Shown here in pieces: positions 1-7,532 of a stretch of DNA of 64,000 bases (positions are counted from its first letter, which is position 1; each line of letters opens with the position of its first letter). Both the position numbers and the translations under genes were made by a program. A model generated the notes under the pieces. That model was not told the origin of the DNA and searched no databases. It saw nothing but the letters and a program-made list of their open reading frames with translations. The DNA lies in NCBI RefSeq assembly GCF_015710575.1, contig NZ_CP065373.1, positions 1,240,001 through 1,304,000 of the forward strand, read 5' to 3'. The stretch comes from Mycolicibacterium mengxianglii (GTDB lineage: Bacteria > Actinomycetota > Actinomycetes > Mycobacteriales > Mycobacteriaceae).

Positions 1-680
1 TTTTCCAACGTCCCGCCGAAGAGGGCGATGCTGCCGAGCGCCTTGCTGTTGGCCGACCCCCGGGTGACCACCTCGCACATCTTGGCGCGGGGCACTCCGA
101 GAGATTCGCCGAGCTCCAGCAGGCTCAATGCGCTGCCGAGGTTCGCACTGAACAGCAGGTTGTTCAGGATCTTGGTGACCTGTCCGGCGCCGACGGGACC
201 GAGGTGCACGATCGGGTCCGCGTAGGTTTCGAACACCGGGCGGCAGCGGTCCACGTCCGCTTCGGCGCCACCGATCATGACCAGGAGCTGCTTGGCTTCG
301 ACTGCCGGGGCGCCGCCGCTGACCGGCGCGTCCAGTACCGAAATATCTTGCTGTGCAGCATGTTCGGCGAGTTCCCGGCAGGTGTCGGGATGAATGGTGC
401 TGTGGATGACGATGGTGCCACCGGGCTTCATCCCCGCCAGCAACCCCGTCTCGCCGTAGGCGAGCTCCCGTACGTCGTCGTCGCCGATCACGCACAGGCA
501 GGCGATATCACTGGCCGCGGCGAGTTCGGCGGGGGAGGCTGCCGTCTTGGCGGCGGTATCGGCGTAGGGCTCCAGTGACGCCGGTCGACGCGCCCACAGT
601 GTGGTCTCGAATCCGCCTTCGACGATGGCCCGCGCCATCGGGGCGCCTTGACTTCCCAAACCTATGAAACCGACACGCAT
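1..680 (-). CDS. 3-hydroxyisobutyrate dehydrogenase-family NAD(P)-dependent oxidoreductase (C-terminus beyond window)
   Basis: Beta-hydroxyacid dehydrogenase fold; the family oxidises 3-hydroxyacids with NAD(P). The frame opens with ATG at 680 and is still open at base 1, giving 226 visible residues; the family is usually about 290, so roughly the last 65 lie outside. A Rossmann loop GFIGLGSQG is at residues 4-12, the substrate signature DAPVSGG at 117-123, and the catalytic Lys is K170 in GQVTKILNN with N173/N174 behind it. The ATG shares one base with the stop of the upstream hydrolase (TGATG), so it is the third gene of the thiolase-hydrolase operon. The true substrate is unknown; acting on a hydroxyacid released by that operon is inference. 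Confidence 0.85.
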   Translation of the reverse strand, partial: MRVGFIGLGSQGAPMARAIVEGGFETTLWARRPASLEPYADTAAKTAASPAELAAASDIACLCVIGDDDVRELAYGETGLLAGMKPGGTIVIHSTIHPDTCRELAEHAAQQDISVLDAPVSGGAPAVEAKQLLVMIGGAEADVDRCRPVFETYADPIVHLGPVGAGQVTKILNNLLFSANLGSALSLLELGESLGVPRAKMCEVVTRGSANSKALGSIALFGGTLE

Positions 681-1570
681 CAGCTGGCCTCCACGGTGAA
701 TTCTGTTGTGCTGCGGGCAATGACGCACTCTTCGACGAACGACAGAGCGCTGAGGTGGTACGCGGTGGCGGCGTACCCGAGCGAGAGGTTGTGCCCGGCA
801 CCGGATTGCTCGTGTAGGGCCACCCGGGGTGCGGCGCTGAACAGGTCGCCGACCTCGGCCAGGGCGGCGGATCCGTTCTCCCACACCCGCTCGTGCTCAC
901 CGAGGCTGAACCGGACCGGGACCGTGACCTGCGCGGCCAGACTCGGGAAGTCACGTTGCCAGTGCGCCACCAGGGTGCCTTCGTACTCAGGGGAGACCGG
1001 TCCGGATTTGATCCGCACCGAACCTGCTGGGCATCGAGATCTCGGGTACCGGGGTTCGTCAGCAGGACGCGGCCCGCACGGTGCTGGCAGGCGCCACCCG
1101 GGAACGATTCCCCGCGGGGCTGCGCGAGCTGTTGTGGGAGCCGGCGCGGTTGTACCCCGGCGGCGTCGGGCCGGACCGCGCTGGTCGGCGGCCATCCGCA
1201 ACGCGAGTTCGCTGCCGTTGGAATGGGCCAGCAGGAAAATCCCGGCGCCCCGCGCGCGGTCACCGAGCAGCGCCTCGACCGCGCGGTAAGCCATGTCGAT
1301 ACGCCGTGGAGTGTCGTCGAATTCGCCTCCATACAGCGCTGAGCTGCCGAACCCCGGCCGATCCAGGGCGATCACGGTGAACCCGAGCGCGGCACCGATC
1401 CGCAGCAGTGACAGCCGCGGATGGTCAGGGCAGTCGAAATACGCGCCGGTGGTCGCTCCGCCGTGCAAGGCGACTACTACGGCAGCAGGGTCGGGCGCCT
1501 CGGCGATGAGCCCGGACATCGGTACCCCGTCAACGAGCACGACGCGGGGCGTCACCGCCGGGAGGCTCAC
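680..1570 (-). CDS. alpha/beta hydrolase with an internally inverted segment (probably inactive as written)
   Basis: 296 aa, GTG start at 1570 in a GTGA overlap with the thiolase stop. The N-terminal half is a normal alpha/beta hydrolase: oxyanion HG at 36-37, LDRPGFGSS at 69-77, nucleophile elbow AHSNGS with S117. The C-terminal part is also normal (SGPVSPEYE, LGEHERVW, His in GAGHNLSL). Residues about 135-187 are instead Arg/Pro-rich and unlike any hydrolase. The same DNA read on the plus strand (about 1010-1167) encodes recognisable hydrolase cap sequence such as LLGIEISGTGV and LRELLWEPARLYPGG. A roughly 158-bp piece has therefore been flipped without closing the frame. Either this is a real micro-inversion that scrambles the cap domain, or an assembly error. 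Confidence 0.8.
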   Translation of the reverse strand: MSLPAVTPRVVLVDGVPMSGLIAEAPDPAAVVVALHGGATTGAYFDCPDHPRLSLLRIGAALGFTVIALDRPGFGSSALYGGEFDDTPRRIDMAYRAVEALLGDRARGAGIFLLAHSNGSELALRMAADQRGPARRRRGTTAPAPTTARAAPRGIVPGWRLPAPCGPRPADEPRYPRSRCPAGSVRIKSGPVSPEYEGTLVAHWQRDFPSLAAQVTVPVRFSLGEHERVWENGSAALAEVGDLFSAAPRVALHEQSGAGHNLSLGYAATAYHLSALSFVEECVIARSTTEFTVEAS

Positions 1571-3222
1571 CCGTCGGCCCTCAACAGCAGGACGCCGCTG
1601 GGGGTCAGGCCGCCGCTGCTGGCGACGGCGACCCGCGCGTTGGCCACCTGGCGCTCACCGGCCTCGCCGCGCAGCTGCGTGACGGCTTCGTGGATCAGCC
1701 CCATGCCGTGGGTGCGCCCGTGGGAGAGTTGGCCGCCGTGGGTGTTCAACGGGATGATTCCGTCGCGCGCGATGTTGGCCCCGCCGTCGAGGAAGTCCTT
1801 GGACTCGCCGATCCCGCAGAACCCGAGTGCCTCCAGCCACGACAAGCAGTTGAACGAGAAGCCGTCGTAGAGCTCGGCAACGTCGACATCTTTGGGGCGC
1901 AACGATGTTCGGCTCCATAGATGGGCTGACTGTCCCAGGACCTGCGGTTCGTGGGTCAGCGTGCTCTGGTCCCAGTCGGTGCGCTCGACGATCTGGGTGC
2001 CGACGGCTTCGAACAGCACCGGCGACTTGGCCAGATCACGGGCGGCGTCCACGGCGGATACGATCACGGCGACTGCGCCGTCGCAGGGCACGTCGCAGTC
2101 GTAGAGACCGAATGGGGTGGTGATCATCCGGGCTGACAAGTAGTCGTCCATGGTCAGCGGATCGCGATAAATCGCAGTGGGATTCAGTGCGGCGTTGGCG
2201 CGTTGGTTGAGCGCGATCCAGCCCAGCGTCTCCCGGGTGGTGCCGTAGCGGTGGAAGTGTCGTTGCGCGTTCTGTGCCAGGGTGTGGGCCGCGGAGGTGG
2301 CGCCGAACGGCATCTGCCAACTGGTGGTGCGCGAACCTCCGGGCGGTGATGCTCTGCCCTCCTTCATCAACTGGCTGAAGGTGGCCTCCCAGAGGGTGCG
2401 GAAGCACAGCACGTGCCGGGCCATGCCGGTGGCGACGGCCATCATCGCCGCGATCACCGAGCCCCCGGGGCCGAACGTGTCCATGCCGCCGTTGATCCAG
2501 GTGGGCCGGATGCCGAGAGCGCCTTCCAGCGCGCTCACACCGCCTTCGCCCATCCCGGCGACGTCGAGGCCGGGGTAGGTGGACAGGCCGTCGATATCTG
2601 CCAGTGTCAGGCCCGCATCGGCGATGGCCGCCTCACACGCCTCGATGGTCAGCGACAGCGGCGGCACCATCAGCCGGCGGCCCATTCGGGACGCGCCGAT
2701 TCCGGTGATGGCGGAATGCTCTTCGAACTTCCGGGACGTGACGGGAGGGCGGACAGCCCGGTAGAAGTCCTCGGGAGCTATCTCGTCCTCGGGCAACGGC
2801 GCCAGTTCGGTGTCGCCGGTGGGCCGGAACAGCGGGAACCACACATCGGCGGCCTGCTCGAAAACGACCTCCATCTGTTGGCCCAGTTGCAGATCGTCGG
2901 GGTCGCACTCCACCGCGTTGGTGGTCAGTCGCACCCGCGGATCCTCGTCGATGGCGACCTGGGCCACCACATACTGCGGGGGCAGCCCGGGCAGGCTGAA
3001 CCGGTGGTTCACCGTGAAGCCGATCAGCGTGGCGCGGCCGGACACGGCGCGCACACCCTGGTTGTGGCTGTAGCAGTATCGGCACACCGGCGCCGGGGGA
3101 TGGATCAACGCCTTGCAGTCACCGCACTCCTGCAGGCGCAGTTGACCATCGGCGCCCGAGGTCCAGAAGAACTCGTTGTCCAAGGTGAGTTGCGGAAGGA
3201 CCGCCCGACCGGATTCGGCCAT
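1567..3222 (-). CDS. DUF35 (zinc-ribbon/OB-fold) fused to thiolase/SCP-x-like domain, possible acyl-CoA retro-aldolase
   Basis: 551 aa from ATG 3222, preceded by a purine-rich ACGGGAACGAG; an in-frame ATG at 3312 adds 30 Arg/Gln-rich residues and is less likely. Residues 1-150 hold a DUF35 domain: zinc-ribbon cysteines C33, C36, C47, C50, then an OB fold. From about 165 to the end is a lipid-transfer-protein-type thiolase domain (ITGIGASRMG, ELYDGFSF, THGGQLSHG near the C-terminus). In steroid side-chain degradation the separate proteins ChsH2 (DUF35) and Ltp2 (thiolase fold) form an aldolase complex; here the two domains are one chain. Its stop overlaps the start of the hydrolase, with the dehydrogenase after that. 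Aldolase versus thiolase activity cannot be decided here. Confidence 0.85.
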   Translation of the reverse strand: MAESGRAVLPQLTLDNEFFWTSGADGQLRLQECGDCKALIHPPAPVCRYCYSHNQGVRAVSGRATLIGFTVNHRFSLPGLPPQYVVAQVAIDEDPRVRLTTNAVECDPDDLQLGQQMEVVFEQAADVWFPLFRPTGDTELAPLPEDEIAPEDFYRAVRPPVTSRKFEEHSAITGIGASRMGRRLMVPPLSLTIEACEAAIADAGLTLADIDGLSTYPGLDVAGMGEGGVSALEGALGIRPTWINGGMDTFGPGGSVIAAMMAVATGMARHVLCFRTLWEATFSQLMKEGRASPPGGSRTTSWQMPFGATSAAHTLAQNAQRHFHRYGTTRETLGWIALNQRANAALNPTAIYRDPLTMDDYLSARMITTPFGLYDCDVPCDGAVAVIVSAVDAARDLAKSPVLFEAVGTQIVERTDWDQSTLTHEPQVLGQSAHLWSRTSLRPKDVDVAELYDGFSFNCLSWLEALGFCGIGESKDFLDGGANIARDGIIPLNTHGGQLSHGRTHGMGLIHEAVTQLRGEAGERQVANARVAVASSGGLTPSGVLLLRADG

Positions 3223-3388
3223 TACTCGTTCCCGTCTTCGCTGGGTGGCTGGCTGCTGGGTGGGCGGCTGCCGACAGGGGTGCATATCGTGCGCGGAATC
3301 GCCAACCTCCAAAGACAGTGCCGTTATTCGATTAGGAGAATCACGTTATCAGTCGAGGGTGGGGGGATCCAGAGCCGTGCCCGGGCCG

Positions 3389-4093
3389 TCAGCGTGCCCG
3401 CCGAGCCAGCCGGGCCCGGTCCAGGACCAGCACGGTCTTGCCCCGCACCTGGATCCAACCCCGTTCGACGAACTCGGCGAGCGCCTTGTTCACCGTCTCG
3501 CGAGACGAGCCCACGAGTTGGGCGAGTTCTTCCTGGGTGAGGTCGTGTGGGACCCGGATCACCGGCCGGTCCGGTTCCGTGCCGGGGCCCTGCACACCGA
3601 ATCGGGTTGCCAACTGCAGCAGCAGCTTTGCGACGCGACCCGGGACATCGGTGAAGACCAGATCCGAGACGTTGTCGTGGGTGTCGCGTAGTCGCCGGGC
3701 CAGCACGCGCAACAGCTGTTCCCCCAACTCGGGGTAACAGGCGATCAGTGTGCTGAGCTCGGCCCTGTCGATCGACACGGCGCGCACGGTGGTCAGTGCG
3801 GTGACCGTCGAGGTGCGTGCACCGAAGTCGAAGACCGACAGCTCCCCGAACACCTCGGAGGGGCCGAGCACAGCGAGCAGGTTCTGGCGGCCGTCGGTGC
3901 TGCGACGGCCGACTTTGACCTTGCCCTCGACGATCACGTACATCCGGTCGCCGGATTCGCCCTCAGTGACGATGGTGTACCCGCGCCGGAACTCGACCGG
4001 GGTGAGTTCGCGGGTCAGCGCCGCCAATGTCTGACGCCGCACTCCGGCGAACGTGCTGGAATGCTCCAGCACCTGGGTGACCGGGCTTCTCAT
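3389..4093 (-). CDS. Crp/Fnr-family transcriptional regulator, paralogue of mycobacterial Crp
   Basis: 234 aa. The N-terminal cyclic-nucleotide-binding domain has FGELSVFD followed by GARTSTVTA, which keeps the phosphate-binding Arg seen in mycobacterial Crp (Rv3676). A central dimer helix (LLRVLARRLRDTHDN) leads to a C-terminal winged helix with recognition-helix sequence LVGSSRETVNKALAEF. Length and ending (ARLARRAR) match Rv3676 closely, so cAMP binding is likely, but this looks like a second copy rather than the housekeeping gene. It starts 4 nt after the ferredoxin stop, so it belongs to the NuoF-like/ferredoxin operon and may autoregulate it (inference). Confidence 0.9.
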   Translation of the reverse strand: MRSPVTQVLEHSSTFAGVRRQTLAALTRELTPVEFRRGYTIVTEGESGDRMYVIVEGKVKVGRRSTDGRQNLLAVLGPSEVFGELSVFDFGARTSTVTALTTVRAVSIDRAELSTLIACYPELGEQLLRVLARRLRDTHDNVSDLVFTDVPGRVAKLLLQLATRFGVQGPGTEPDRPVIRVPHDLTQEELAQLVGSSRETVNKALAEFVERGWIQVRGKTVLVLDRARLARRAR

Positions 4094-4097
4094 GTAC

Positions 4098-4376
4098 TCA
4101 GCGCGCCGATGTGGGTGCGGCCGCGGTCACCGCGGGGTTCGTAGTCCCGGAGCCGGCGTCGTCATGCGGGTCGGGCATGGCGATGATGGCGTGGACCGGG
4201 CAGTCCAGCAGGGCCCGGGTCACCGCATCGCGGTCCGCCTCGGGGATCCGGCCGCTGCCCTCCAACGAGGCGTAACCCCAGTCGTCGAGCGAAAAGTACT
4301 GCGGCGCATGCCTGGCGCACATCCCGAAGCCGTCGCACAGGGTGCGGTCCAACCGGATTCGCATACCGTCACTCAT
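4098..4376 (-). CDS. small [3Fe-4S]/[4Fe-4S] ferredoxin
   Basis: 92 aa, ATG 4376 in an ATGA overlap with the upstream NuoF-like gene. The ligands fit the small actinobacterial ferredoxin pattern: C14-x5-C20 (CDGFGMC) and C59 in LLDCPVHAI, the arrangement usual for [3Fe-4S] ferredoxins that serve P450s. A 25-residue Ala/Thr-rich tail follows the fold. Translational coupling to a NADH/FMN-binding protein suggests that protein reduces it. The P450s of this window (17901, 54502) have their own ferredoxins but no reductase gene, so this pair could feed other oxygenases (inference). Confidence 0.88.
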   Translation of the reverse strand: MSDGMRIRLDRTLCDGFGMCARHAPQYFSLDDWGYASLEGSGRIPEADRDAVTRALLDCPVHAIIAMPDPHDDAGSGTTNPAVTAAAPTSAR

Positions 4377-5680
4377 TTCGAACTCACCGTTTCCACTGCG
4401 AACGGACGTTCGGCGCGGAACGTCTGGTCACCGCACGTCGGGCACTCGTTGTCGAGGTGGCGGGCCACCTCGGTGGGGAAATTCCGCAGCAGGCTGGCCG
4501 CGGTGTTCGTCGCGGCATCCAGCGTCGCGCAGGCTCCCCGGCCGCGGAGTACCACCGACCAACGTTCCAGCCGCGCCAGATCCTCACTGTCGGCCATGCC
4601 GTCGCGCAGCGCCGCACCGACTGCGGCCATGGCCGCAGTACCGTTGAAACACGAGCCGCACTGCCCGGCGTTCTCCCGGTCGAAGTAGCTCAGCACCGCC
4701 GCCGCCACGGCAACCGGACATTCCTCGGTGATGAGCGAGATCGCGCCGCAACCCAATCCGCTGTCGAGGCGGCGGAGGTTCTCGTGATCCAGGGTGACGT
4801 CGAGGACCTCGGTGTTGAGCAGCCCGGCGAAGTAACCGCCCATCAGCACTCCCCGCACCGATTCGGCGGGAACACCGTGAGCTGCCACCAACTCGGTGAA
4901 GGCGACCCCGAAGGGCACCTCATACAGCGCGCCGGGTCGTCCGCCGCCGGTGACCGTCACCAGCAGGGTGCCCGGCGAGGTGGAGGTGCCGGCCGCCCGG
5001 TACTGCTCGGCGCCGTGCCGGTGCAGAAACGGTAGGTTCGCCAAGGTCTCGACATTGCTGACCATGGTGGGTAGCCCGCCGACACCCTCTTCGAACGGCC
5101 GCGGCGGCTTGTCGCTGGGTTTGGCCGGCCCGCCGTTGATGGCCCGCACCGCCGCGGTTTCCTCGCCGGCGACGTATCCCGGGTCCACCACCTTGACGCT
5201 GACGGTGATGCCGTCCAGGGTGCCGTCGTCGAGCGCGCCGAGCGCCGTCCCAACAGCGTTGAAAGACACTGGATCCGACAGATAGACATGCACGTGTTGG
5301 GCGCCGACCAGGCGGGCGGCCAGCCGCAGCCCGTCCAGCACCAGATGCGGCCGGTGGCGCAGTAACCAGCGGTCCTTGACCGAGGCGGGTTCACCTTCCT
5401 CGCCGTTGGCGACGACGACGGTGGCCTGTCCGCGCTGCCATGCCGCACGCACACTGCGCAGCTTCACCGCCAGGGGGAAAGCGGCGCCGCCGCGGCCGAC
5501 GATGCCGGACAATTCCACCGCCGACAACAGCGCGTCCACGTCGTCGAGGGTCTGGTACCCGCCGGCGGAACGGTAACCCGCGAGGTCTTCGACGCCCGGT
5601 TCGGTGCGCAACAACCGCGGTGTCAGCCCCGGCCACGGGATGACGGCGAGCTCCGAATCACGTGCGGCAGTGGTGTTCAT
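4373..5680 (-). CDS. stand-alone NuoF-like NADH:acceptor flavoprotein (SLBB and Fe-S region)
   Basis: 435 aa, ATG 5680 behind GAGGAG. It has the NADH/FMN site of complex I subunit NuoF: GRGGAAF at 62-68 and NGEEGEPASVKDR at 92-104, then an SLBB-like segment and a C-terminal iron-sulfur region. The usual NuoF ligand set C-x2-C-x2-C...C is altered: here C341-x2-C344 is followed by Phe-Asn-Gly, with C384 downstream and an extra C413-x2-C416 pair near the end. No other complex I subunit is adjacent; the partners are a ferredoxin and a Crp-like regulator. Most likely an NADH:ferredoxin oxidoreductase, which is inference. Confidence 0.85.
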   Translation of the reverse strand: MNTTAARDSELAVIPWPGLTPRLLRTEPGVEDLAGYRSAGGYQTLDDVDALLSAVELSGIVGRGGAAFPLAVKLRSVRAAWQRGQATVVVANGEEGEPASVKDRWLLRHRPHLVLDGLRLAARLVGAQHVHVYLSDPVSFNAVGTALGALDDGTLDGITVSVKVVDPGYVAGEETAAVRAINGGPAKPSDKPPRPFEEGVGGLPTMVSNVETLANLPFLHRHGAEQYRAAGTSTSPGTLLVTVTGGGRPGALYEVPFGVAFTELVAAHGVPAESVRGVLMGGYFAGLLNTEVLDVTLDHENLRRLDSGLGCGAISLITEECPVAVAAAVLSYFDRENAGQCGSCFNGTAAMAAVGAALRDGMADSEDLARLERWSVVLRGRGACATLDAATNTAASLLRNFPTEVARHLDNECPTCGDQTFRAERPFAVETVSSK

Positions 5681-5739
5681 GACGATCTCCTCGTATCACG
5701 CTTGCCGAGCGGCAGCACCCGGCCGTTAGGCTTGCGCCC

Positions 5740-6213
5740 ATGCGTACGGCGGTGGTGCGAATCGGGGTCGACCCGTCCGGTCAGATGTCTGCCGACCAGT
5801 TGCGTGCCGGGATGGCCGCACTGGTCGAGATCGCGAAGGCCGGCGGAGCTTCTCTGGTGGAAACCGAACTGGCGGGCCTGCCGGCCAGTAGGCGCGAGGT
5901 CGAGTTGCTGATGATGGGTCCAGACCCCGCCGAGTTGACGACTAGCGCGGTGAGCATGTGCGCCAAGGCTTTCGGGGGGATTCCGGTGCCGGGGGTGGTG
6001 ACCTACATCAGCCGCGGTACCGACGATGACGCGAGCGGTGTCCTCGCCGGATTCGGAATCACCGGGGAAATCGAACGGATTGCCGGTCAGGACGGCTGGG
6101 ACATCGTCGACGTCACGCTGCGCAAGAAGGACCTCGAGCGGATCCCCGAGAGCCGTATCCATACCGCGCTGGAGGCGTCGCTCAACTGTGAGGTGCGGAT
6201 TCGAACGCGGTGA
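5740..6213 (+). CDS. conserved protein of unknown function
   Basis: 157 aa, ATG 5740, divergent from the NuoF-like operon with only 59 bp between start codons. I do not recognise a named family. The sequence looks like a compact soluble alpha/beta protein with no signal peptide or membrane segment. It has a Gly-rich stretch (GGIPVPGVVTYISRG) near the middle and charged ends. Codon use is strongly GC-ending, as in neighbouring genes, so it is very probably expressed. Its stop is 21 nt from the converging hydrolase stop at 6234. Confidence 0.7.
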   Translation: MRTAVVRIGVDPSGQMSADQLRAGMAALVEIAKAGGASLVETELAGLPASRREVELLMMGPDPAELTTSAVSMCAKAFGGIPVPGVVTYISRGTDDDASGVLAGFGITGEIERIAGQDGWDIVDVTLRKKDLERIPESRIHTALEASLNCEVRIRTR

Positions 6214-6233
6214 GGTGGCCGGCTGTGTCGCCA

Positions 6234-7142
6234 TCAGCGTCCGAGGAAATCCAGGATCGCCGGCGCGGCCTGAACCCAGGTGTCGAACAGGCAGAAGGTC
6301 TTGCCGCCACTGGCGGCGAACTTCTCGCCCGCACGTTCCCAGGCATCCTCCGGCCACGGCGGATCGATCAGCTGGGATCCCTTGATCAGGCAGCTCACCT
6401 CCAGTGACGTCCGCTTCGGGTGGTCCCAGTCGTTCTCCCCGCCCCGGATGATCAGCGTGGGAACCTTGATGTTGTCGAACATCTCGTCTTCGACACCGGG
6501 AATGGTCTGGCCGGGCTTGGGGACGAAAGCGTTGAGCCAGCGCAACATCACCTTGAGGAACTCGTCGGCATCCAGGCCCTGAAGGCGCCCGAGATTCGCC
6601 GGGTTCTGCTCGATCCGTTCCTTCCATTCACCCACCTGCAGAAGGCCCTGGATCCCGGCGCCCCGCACCGCGAGGATGCTGGGCACCACGTAGTGCCCAC
6701 CCAATACGAACGAGCCGTAGACACCACCGACGATGTTCCACACCACCAGCTTGGTGACGAGTTCGGGGTAGAGCATGGTGGTCAGCAGCGAGTCGCGCGC
6801 TCCACCGGAGCCGCCGGCGATGATGCACGGGCCGATGTCCAGCTTTGTGATCAGCTGCTGCAAAGTCTCGGCCCGCATGTGGGATTCGCTCTTGCCGTAG
6901 AACTGCACGTCGGACTTGCCGCAGTTGGGCCGGTCCCACAACAACACCCGGTAGCCGCCCTTGACCAGTTCCTCCGCCAGCGGTCGCAGGCCGGGGATGT
7001 CTTTGCTGAACCGCCCGCCGGGGGTCAGCGCAATGAAATCACCCGATGTGCCCAGGATTTCGTAGACCACCTGGCCGTCGTTGATCTCGATTGACTGCTC
7101 GCCGCCTTTGAGTTCGGTCGCGATCGTCTGGGGAGCGCTCAT
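6234..7142 (-). CDS. alpha/beta hydrolase
   Basis: 302 aa from ATG 7142, which overlaps the Rieske gene stop (ATGA); a longer upstream reading is antisense to that gene's end. Hydrolase features: TPGGRF in the oxyanion region, LWDRPNCGKSD strand-turn, nucleophile elbow GGSGGARDS, acidic GGENDWDHP before the C-terminal part. The N-terminus (about 35 residues) precedes the fold and has no signal peptide. It is the last gene of the operon amidohydrolase-amidohydrolase-Rieske-hydrolase. Given that company it probably opens a ring-fission product, ester or lactone; the substrate is unknown. Confidence 0.85.
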   Translation of the reverse strand: MSAPQTIATELKGGEQSIEINDGQVVYEILGTSGDFIALTPGGRFSKDIPGLRPLAEELVKGGYRVLLWDRPNCGKSDVQFYGKSESHMRAETLQQLITKLDIGPCIIAGGSGGARDSLLTTMLYPELVTKLVVWNIVGGVYGSFVLGGHYVVPSILAVRGAGIQGLLQVGEWKERIEQNPANLGRLQGLDADEFLKVMLRWLNAFVPKPGQTIPGVEDEMFDNIKVPTLIIRGGENDWDHPKRTSLEVSCLIKGSQLIDPPWPEDAWERAGEKFAASGGKTFCLFDTWVQAAPAILDFLGR

Positions 7143-7528
7143 GCCATCACCAACACTTCGTTGTCCACGACCCGCACCGGATAGGTGCGGATACTCCATT
7201 CCGGTTTCACTGCTGTGGTCCCGGTGGCCAGCTCGAATCCCCATTGATGCCAGGGGCAGTAGATGAACTCCATGTCGCGGACCATCACGGCGTCGCCGGG
7301 CACACTCTCATCGACGATATTGCGGCCCCGCGCGCGACCGGCGCACAACGGGCCGCCCTCGTGCGGGCAGTAGTTGGCGATGGCGTAGAAAGTTCCGTTG
7401 ACGTTGTACACACCGACTCCGTGACGGCCGATGGGCACCACTTTGTGCGTACCGGGTGGGATCTCGTCGACGGTGGCAACAACATGCTCGCGCCCCTGCG
7501 CGAGCCGGGGCGGCTTCTGATCTGTCAC
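7139..7528 (-). CDS. Rieske-type [2Fe-2S] ferredoxin
   Basis: 129 aa, GTG 7528, 4 nt after the amidohydrolase stop. Any longer frame runs antisense-like through that gene and is Ser/Arg nonsense, so GTG is preferred. It has a complete Rieske centre: CPHEGGPLC (first Cys-x-His) and CPWH (second Cys-x2-His) separated by about 30 residues, longer than in many small ferredoxins. A domain of this size is an electron carrier or small oxygenase component, not a ring hydroxylase, and no catalytic oxygenase subunit lies next to it. It would supply electrons to an oxygenase encoded elsewhere, or act with the adjacent amidohydrolases in an unknown way. Confidence 0.88.
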   Translation of the reverse strand: MTDQKPPRLAQGREHVVATVDEIPPGTHKVVPIGRHGVGVYNVNGTFYAIANYCPHEGGPLCAGRARGRNIVDESVPGDAVMVRDMEFIYCPWHQWGFELATGTTAVKPEWSIRTYPVRVVDNEVLVMA

Positions 7529-7532
7529 TGGC

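Noticed and set aside
998..1178. Exact recombination between the 8-bp inverted repeats as the cause of the hydrolase inversion
   Set aside because: Inverting strictly between the repeats leaves the middle one base out of frame; breakpoints near 1010 and 1167 restore the frame. The repeats may have helped but do not mark the exact joints.
4373..5680. Part of a respiratory complex I operon
   Set aside because: No other nuo gene is adjacent; the partners are a ferredoxin and a regulator, and the Fe-S ligand set is altered.
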